Below, in pieces: positions 60,182 through 64,000 of a DNA stretch of 64,000 bases; position 1 is the first letter of the stretch; every line of letters starts with the position of its first letter. Made by a program: the position numbers and the translations under genes. Under the pieces are notes generated by a model. It was given only the letters and a program-made list of their open reading frames with translations. It ran no database searches and was not told where the DNA came from. The stretch comes from Amycolatopsis eburnea (lineage in GTDB: Bacteria; Actinomycetota; Actinomycetes; Mycobacteriales; Pseudonocardiaceae), in assembly GCF_003937945.1 (NCBI RefSeq), contig NZ_RSEC01000059.1, forward strand, positions 105,217 through 169,216. Direction: 5' to 3'.

Positions 60182-60748
60182 CTACTGCGCGGGTTCGGGC
60201 AGGGCGGCGATGAACTTCGCGGGTACCGCACGCGGACGGCGGGGGCCCCAGCGACCGGTGCCGAACAGGACCACGGTCGAGCGGCCCGAGCCACCGACCC
60301 AAGCGGGTTGCGCGTGGTCGAAGGCCACCAGCGGAGGACGGTGCCACCTGCTCCCGGTACCTCGCAGCCGGACACCGCCACCGTCGCGGTACCGGACGAC
60401 GTAGTCGCGCTTTCTGCCGGGATCGTTGATCCTGTGGCTGAAAGGCGGGAGGCAACCTCCCGGTTCCGCCACGATCTCGATCGTGACCGTCGCGGCTCGC
60501 CAGCCGGTGCGCCGGACCGACTCGTAGCGCCGCCACCACGAAACCACGCTCGGCGCAACGCACAACGACGCCACGATGAGCACCAGCGCGAGGGGCGCCA
60601 GGATGGCTGTCGCGGTATTCCGGTGCGCATCATCGCCGTAGCTGAGCAGGAACGCGAGACCCGGGATCCAGGCCAGGCCGTACGCCGTCGTCCGCAGGGC
60701 CACTGCCCCCACGCGTTCACGTTCGTGACCCAGCTCCGGCTGCCCCAT
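60182..60748 (-). CDS. Membrane protein of unknown function, DUF3592-like
   Basis: 188 residues. Two hydrophobic segments near the N-terminus (AYGLAWIPGLAFLLSYG; ILAPLALVLIVASLCVAPSVV) are followed by a soluble beta-rich domain (VTIEIVAEPGGCLPPFSHRI, YVVRYRDGGGVRLRG). The arrangement resembles DUF3592 proteins, but I am not certain. GTG at 60751 and ATG at 60748 are adjacent; I use the ATG. Its end is bounded by the 60142-60177 hairpin. Confidence 0.6.
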   Translation of the reverse strand: MGQPELGHERERVGAVALRTTAYGLAWIPGLAFLLSYGDDAHRNTATAILAPLALVLIVASLCVAPSVVSWWRRYESVRRTGWRAATVTIEIVAEPGGCLPPFSHRINDPGRKRDYVVRYRDGGGVRLRGTGSRWHRPPLVAFDHAQPAWVGGSGRSTVVLFGTGRWGPRRPRAVPAKFIAALPEPAQ

Positions 60749-60769
60749 CACCGCAGCATACGGGCAGTA

Positions 60770-61264
60770 CTAGAACAACCGGCCGACCTCGGCCGCGGGT
60801 GGTTCTTCCAGGCTCAGGAGGAACCGCTTGCGGTCGAGGCCGCCGGCGTAGCCGGTCAGGCCGCCGCCGGTGCCGACCACGCGGTGGCACGGCACGACGA
60901 CGCTGATCGGGTTCCAGCCGTTGGCGTTCCCGACCGCCTGCGCGGCGCCGGGGTCGCCCAGCTCGGCGGCCAGCTGCCCGTACGTGCGGGTCTCGCCGTA
61001 CGGGATCTTCGTGAGCAGGGCCCAGACCTGCTTCTCGAACGCGGAGCCGCGCGGCGCGAGTTCGAGGTCGAACTCGCGCCGCGCGCCCGCGAAGTACTCG
61101 CCGAGCTGCCGCTTCGCCGTCCCGAAGGCGTCGTCGTCCCGGGGTCCGAGGTCGGTGATCCTCGGCGTCCGCAGGTGGCCGTCGAAGTAGAGCCCGGCCA
61201 GCGCCTCGCCGTCGCCGACCAGGGTCAGCGGTCCGATCGGTGACGCGATGACGGCGTGCTTCAT
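60770..61264 (-). CDS. ogt: Methylated-DNA--protein-cysteine methyltransferase
   Basis: 164 residues of the Ogt/MGMT type: MKHAVIASPIGPLTLVGDG at the start, FEKQVWALLTKIPYGETRTYG, and the alkyl-accepting cysteine in VVPCHRVVGTGGGLTGYAGG. It removes alkyl groups from O6-guanine by irreversible transfer to the cysteine. No AlkA/Ada partner is adjacent. It lies 17 bases downstream of the GH16 gene on the same strand, probably by chance of order rather than function. Confidence 0.94.
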   Translation of the reverse strand: MKHAVIASPIGPLTLVGDGEALAGLYFDGHLRTPRITDLGPRDDDAFGTAKRQLGEYFAGARREFDLELAPRGSAFEKQVWALLTKIPYGETRTYGQLAAELGDPGAAQAVGNANGWNPISVVVPCHRVVGTGGGLTGYAGGLDRKRFLLSLEEPPAAEVGRLF

Positions 61265-61281
61265 GGTGCCCAGCCTACGGG

Positions 61282-62178
61282 TCAGCCCTGGCTGGTCCGG
61301 ACCGACAGGGAGTCGACGCTCATCTCGGCGCCCGGCGTGATGTCGGCGGACGGGCTCGTGCAGCCGCAGACCTTGTTCGGGTACGAGCCGCCGATCGCGA
61401 CGTCGAAGATGACGAAGAACCCGTGGTCGACGGCGGCTTTCCAGGTCTCGGCGGAAACCTGGTTCTGCTTCACCGCGAACGTCTGGTTTCCGTCGAGGAA
61501 GAAGCGCAGCTCTTCGGCGGCGGCGTCGCGGCGGTCCACGACCACCGAGTACGTGTGGTAGCCCTCCTGGCAACCGGGGCAGTCCTGCAGGTCGCTGGTG
61601 ATGCCGTCCGGGTCGTGGCACTCGCCCTGCCACTGTCCACAGTGGAACGTCGTGGAGTGCTTGCTGAGCGCGTTGACGTCTTCCATGATGTCCAGCTCGC
61701 CGATGCTCGGCCAGTTCGTGGCGCCGACCGGGCGGGCGTCGGCGCCCATCGCCCAGAACGCGGGCCAGTAGCCGAGCCCGCTGGCGGGGGAGGGCTGTTT
61801 CAGGGTCGCGCTGATCTCGAGCTGGCCGCCTTCGGGGGCGGCGAAGTCGGTGCGCTGGGTTTCGATGCGGCCGGACGTCCAGTTCCCGGCGGCGTCGCGC
61901 AGCGGCTTGATCGCCAGGTGGCCCTGGCCGTCGTGGTAGACGTTGGCGGTCGAGTCGGTGGCGGTCTCGATTTCGCCGGTGCCCCAGTTCGCCGCGCCGC
62001 CGGGGTAGCCGGTTCCCTTGTCGTAGAGCCAGTCCTGGGCGTTCAGGCCGGTGCCCGCGGCGCCGTCGAAGTCGTCCTGGAAGACGGTGGTCCAGGCCTC
62101 CTCGGCGTGCGCCGGAGCGGCCGGGGCGAGGAACGACAACGTTGCCAGCGCGGCGGTGAGCCGCTTGACGGTGTGCAT
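61282..62178 (-). CDS. Secreted GH16 glycoside hydrolase (beta-glucanase)
   Basis: 298 residues with a signal peptide (1-25, APAHA). The GH16 catalytic motif is in PSIGELDIMEDVNALSKH (E-x-D-x-x-E), with WPAFWAMGADARPVG before it and FVIFDVAIGGSYPN after it. Family members cut beta-1,3 or mixed-linkage glucans; the residues around the active site fit laminarinase-type members. No carbohydrate-binding module is attached. It is divergent from the GH64 beta-1,3-glucanase gene, which suggests shared control and a shared beta-1,3-glucan (fungal cell wall) substrate. Confidence 0.93.
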   Translation of the reverse strand: MHTVKRLTAALATLSFLAPAAPAHAEEAWTTVFQDDFDGAAGTGLNAQDWLYDKGTGYPGGAANWGTGEIETATDSTANVYHDGQGHLAIKPLRDAAGNWTSGRIETQRTDFAAPEGGQLEISATLKQPSPASGLGYWPAFWAMGADARPVGATNWPSIGELDIMEDVNALSKHSTTFHCGQWQGECHDPDGITSDLQDCPGCQEGYHTYSVVVDRRDAAAEELRFFLDGNQTFAVKQNQVSAETWKAAVDHGFFVIFDVAIGGSYPNKVCGCTSPSADITPGAEMSVDSLSVRTSQG

Positions 62179-62502
62179 GGGGTCTCGCTTCCTGAGGGGA
62201 ACGGGGCCGTCCACGACCTGCGAGGCCGTCCACTGTCGCCGCCGGTCCGCGACGGCGTCAAGGGGTGTGCCCGGAAGTACCCGGCACCCGGTACCCGCGG
62301 GCACACCCGGGGGAGTCGCGTTTGGAATTCGCCGCGGCCGGGCACTGCGCGGGCCCGGTGAAACGGTGGTCTGGACCTTCTTTCGCAGGGTTGCCAGGTA
62401 ACCAAACCCGGGTCATAGTTTGTTTACGTCCACAACGAATCCTGCGTACCGCCCTCGGACGTCCACTATGGACTCCGCCGTCTCCTCAACGTGGAGGACA
62501 CC
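62179..62502. promoter_or_regulatory. Divergent promoter region of GH16 and GH64 genes
   Basis: 324 non-coding bases. A comparatively AT-rich stretch at about 62385-62440 (GGTAACCAAACC, then GTTTGTTTACG) is the likely promoter area of the GH64 gene. I see no clean palindromic operator. Confidence 0.4.
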
Positions 62503-63675
62503 ATGATCTCCCGGCGCTCGTTCCTCGGTCTTTCGGCGGCCACGCTCGCCACGGCCACGGTGCTGCCCCTCGCGCGGTCAGCCTACGCCGCGACGCCCGA
62601 CACCTTCGGTCTCAAGTTCGTCAACAACTCCGGCTCCGGCACGGTGTACGCCTACGTCACCGGCACGACCCCGGACGGCAAGCTGGTGCTGCTGCGCGCC
62701 GACGGCACGCCGTACTACCCGGCCTCGCCGGGCGCGCCCACGACCCCGTTGCCCGAAGACTGCGCGATCCCGATCGGCTCGGGCGCGCAGGTGACGGTAC
62801 CCAAGATGGGCGGCGCGCGCGTCTACGTCGTCACGGACGCGAAGCTGGACTTCTTCCTCGACCCGGGCCCGAACCTGGTCCACCCGAGCTTCCTCAACTC
62901 CGGTGATGCCAACTACGGCAAGAACTGGTCTTTCAGCGAGTTCACGTTCAACGACACGCAGCTGTTCGCGAACATCAGCTACGTCGACTTCGTGGGCATC
63001 CCGATGGGACTCTCGCTGACCACCGCGGGCTCCGGAACCTCGACGGTCCAAGGCCTGCCGGCCGGTTCGGTCGACCAGATCGCGTCGTCGCTGACCGCGC
63101 TGGGCGGCGAGTGGCCCGGCCTGGTCCAGACCGGCGGCGGCGGGAACCTGCGCGTGCTGTCCCCGCACCACCACGCGTCCCAGTTCGGCGGCTACCTCGA
63201 CGCCTACATCGACCAGGTGTGGGCGAAGTACGAGGGCACGGACCTGGTGGTGGACTCGCAGAACCCGGGCGTCGGCAAGTTCACCGGCCGCGTCTCGGGC
63301 GGCCAGCTGGTCTTCGGCGCGGAGTCCTTCGCCAAACCGGCCACGGCGGACGTGTGGAGCTGCGACAGCGGCCCGTTCGCACTGGCGGCGGGAGCGAGCG
63401 ACGCGCGCAAGGCCATCGTCCCCCGCCTGGCGGCGGCCCTGAACCGCACGACGTTGCTGGACAACCCGAACCAGCCGACCGACGAGGACCCGGCGAAGTT
63501 CTACCAGGGTGACGTGACGAACCACTACGCGCGGATCGTCCACTCGAAACTCCCGGACAACCGCGGCTACGCCTTCCCATACGACGACGTGAGCCCGGGC
63601 CCGGACTTCAGCGGAGCGGTCTTCGCGGGCGACCCGGAAGTGCTGACGATCACAGTGGGTGCCACGCACGGCTGA
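62503..63675 (+). CDS. Secreted GH64 beta-1,3-glucanase
   Basis: 390 residues. The N-terminus has a twin-arginine-type signal (ISRRSFLGLSAATLATA, cleavage near AYA-AT at residue 30). The mature protein matches the GH64/thaumatin-like glucanase family: FGLKFVNNSGSGTVYAYVTG, FFLDPGPNLVHPSF, WSFSEFTFNDTQLFANISYV and DFVGIPMGLSL. GH64 enzymes release laminaripentaose from beta-1,3-glucan by an inverting mechanism. No binding module is present. GGAGG lies 5 bases before the ATG. It is divergent from the GH16 gene. Confidence 0.92.
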   Translation: MISRRSFLGLSAATLATATVLPLARSAYAATPDTFGLKFVNNSGSGTVYAYVTGTTPDGKLVLLRADGTPYYPASPGAPTTPLPEDCAIPIGSGAQVTVPKMGGARVYVVTDAKLDFFLDPGPNLVHPSFLNSGDANYGKNWSFSEFTFNDTQLFANISYVDFVGIPMGLSLTTAGSGTSTVQGLPAGSVDQIASSLTALGGEWPGLVQTGGGGNLRVLSPHHHASQFGGYLDAYIDQVWAKYEGTDLVVDSQNPGVGKFTGRVSGGQLVFGAESFAKPATADVWSCDSGPFALAAGASDARKAIVPRLAAALNRTTLLDNPNQPTDEDPAKFYQGDVTNHYARIVHSKLPDNRGYAFPYDDVSPGPDFSGAVFAGDPEVLTITVGATHG

Positions 63676-63717
63676 GGCAGTGCGAAAACTGTCGGTGGTG
63701 GCGGCTAGCCTCTTCGC

Positions 63718-63930
63718 ATGAACACGGACGACGCGACGGTCCCGGCGCACCAGCTGACCAAGGGCCAGTGGTTCTGGCACGAGCCGGCGCCGGGACTGCC
63801 CGCGTGGCAACTGCAGGTGACGTCGGCGGAGCTGGTCGAGGACTCGGTCGAGATCTTCACGACGGATGATGAGCGCGAGCTGGTTTCGTACCCGCGGAAC
63901 AGGCTGGTCCGCCTCGCTGGGGCGGCTTGA
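63718..63930 (+). CDS. Small hypothetical protein, 70 residues
   Basis: A soluble small protein from an ATG at 63718: LTKGQWFWHEPAPGLPAWQLQ, then a strand-rich half (LVEDSVEIFTTDDERELVSY, RNRLVRLAG). It resembles small beta-barrel-like proteins seen widely in actinomycetes, but I cannot name the family. It is complete. The 70 bases after it (to the window end) are G-rich without an evident gene. Confidence 0.7.
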   Translation: MNTDDATVPAHQLTKGQWFWHEPAPGLPAWQLQVTSAELVEDSVEIFTTDDERELVSYPRNRLVRLAGAA

Positions 63931-64000
63931 GGGGAGTGGGGGGTTTCTTGGGGGTGAGGGTGGGGCCGCGCTGGTAGGCGGGGAGGTTTCGTGGGGCCGG

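Noticed and set aside
61630..61645. CTGTCCACAG-like sites resembling actinobacterial DnaA boxes (also near 6425 and 38425)
   Set aside because: Single scattered sites inside or between ordinary genes, with no cluster or dnaA/dnaN neighbourhood.

Overview
The window is high-GC actinomycete DNA, most likely Amycolatopsis or a close relative in the Pseudonocardiaceae. The evidence is strong G/C bias at third codon positions, frequent GTG starts, ATGA/GTGA gene overlaps, an F420-type (DDN) reductase, DUF742, many secreted carbohydrate-active enzymes, type VII secretion (WXG100/EspC-like) genes without the core apparatus, and short palindromic intergenic repeats of a kind I associate with this genus. 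No rRNA, tRNA or CRISPR array was seen.

Layout. 1-11.5 kb: housekeeping and accessory genes (DDN reductase, DrrAB-type ABC exporter, OsmC, secreted M4 metalloprotease, MsrA, an unusual STAS protein, a LysR/SnoaL-like divergent pair, a putative type VII-secreted muralytic protein, an L,D-transpeptidase). 11.5-19.55 kb: an aldehyde dehydrogenase whose last 34 bases recur 6.6 kb downstream. The DNA between the two copies looks like an integrated element without a visible integrase. It carries HTH regulators, a NUDIX protein and, in AT-richer DNA, a two-gene OLD-family ATPase/TOPRIM nuclease plus HNH protein, a candidate phage-defence pair. 19.55-26.2 kb: FAD monooxygenase/TetR, a lone sugar-binding lipoprotein with a LacI regulator and two operators, DUF742, and an alpha/beta hydrolase/TetR operon.

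26.3-34.8 kb: a catabolic cluster with an NCS1 permease, a HyuA-like hydantoinase/oxoprolinase, three DUF917 paralogues, an SDR with an altered active site and a PucR-type regulator. Most of these genes overlap or lie close together. 34.8-37.2 kb: a YbaB-like / EspC-like / large WXG100-like trio. 37.4-41.8 kb: aldo/keto reductase and a 1088-residue secreted GH15 enzyme. 42-52 kb: a dense partner-switching (Rsb-type) signalling cluster of anti-sigma kinases, STAS antagonists, SpoIIE-type phosphatases, a GAF-ANTAR protein and a very large hybrid kinase/phosphatase, with no sigma factor gene inside it. 52-56 kb: phosphatase, NAD(P)HX dehydratase, two SDRs and an XRE regulator. 56-64 kb: PhoD-like phosphatase, a CE1-GH10 bifunctional xylan enzyme, MGMT, and divergent GH16 and GH64 enzymes.

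How it fits together. The secreted hydrolases (M4, GH15, CE1-GH10, GH16, GH64) suggest a soil saprophyte. The Rsb cluster would link sensory input to a sigma factor encoded elsewhere. The integrated element and the HyuA/DUF917 cluster are the most likely places for undescribed biology.
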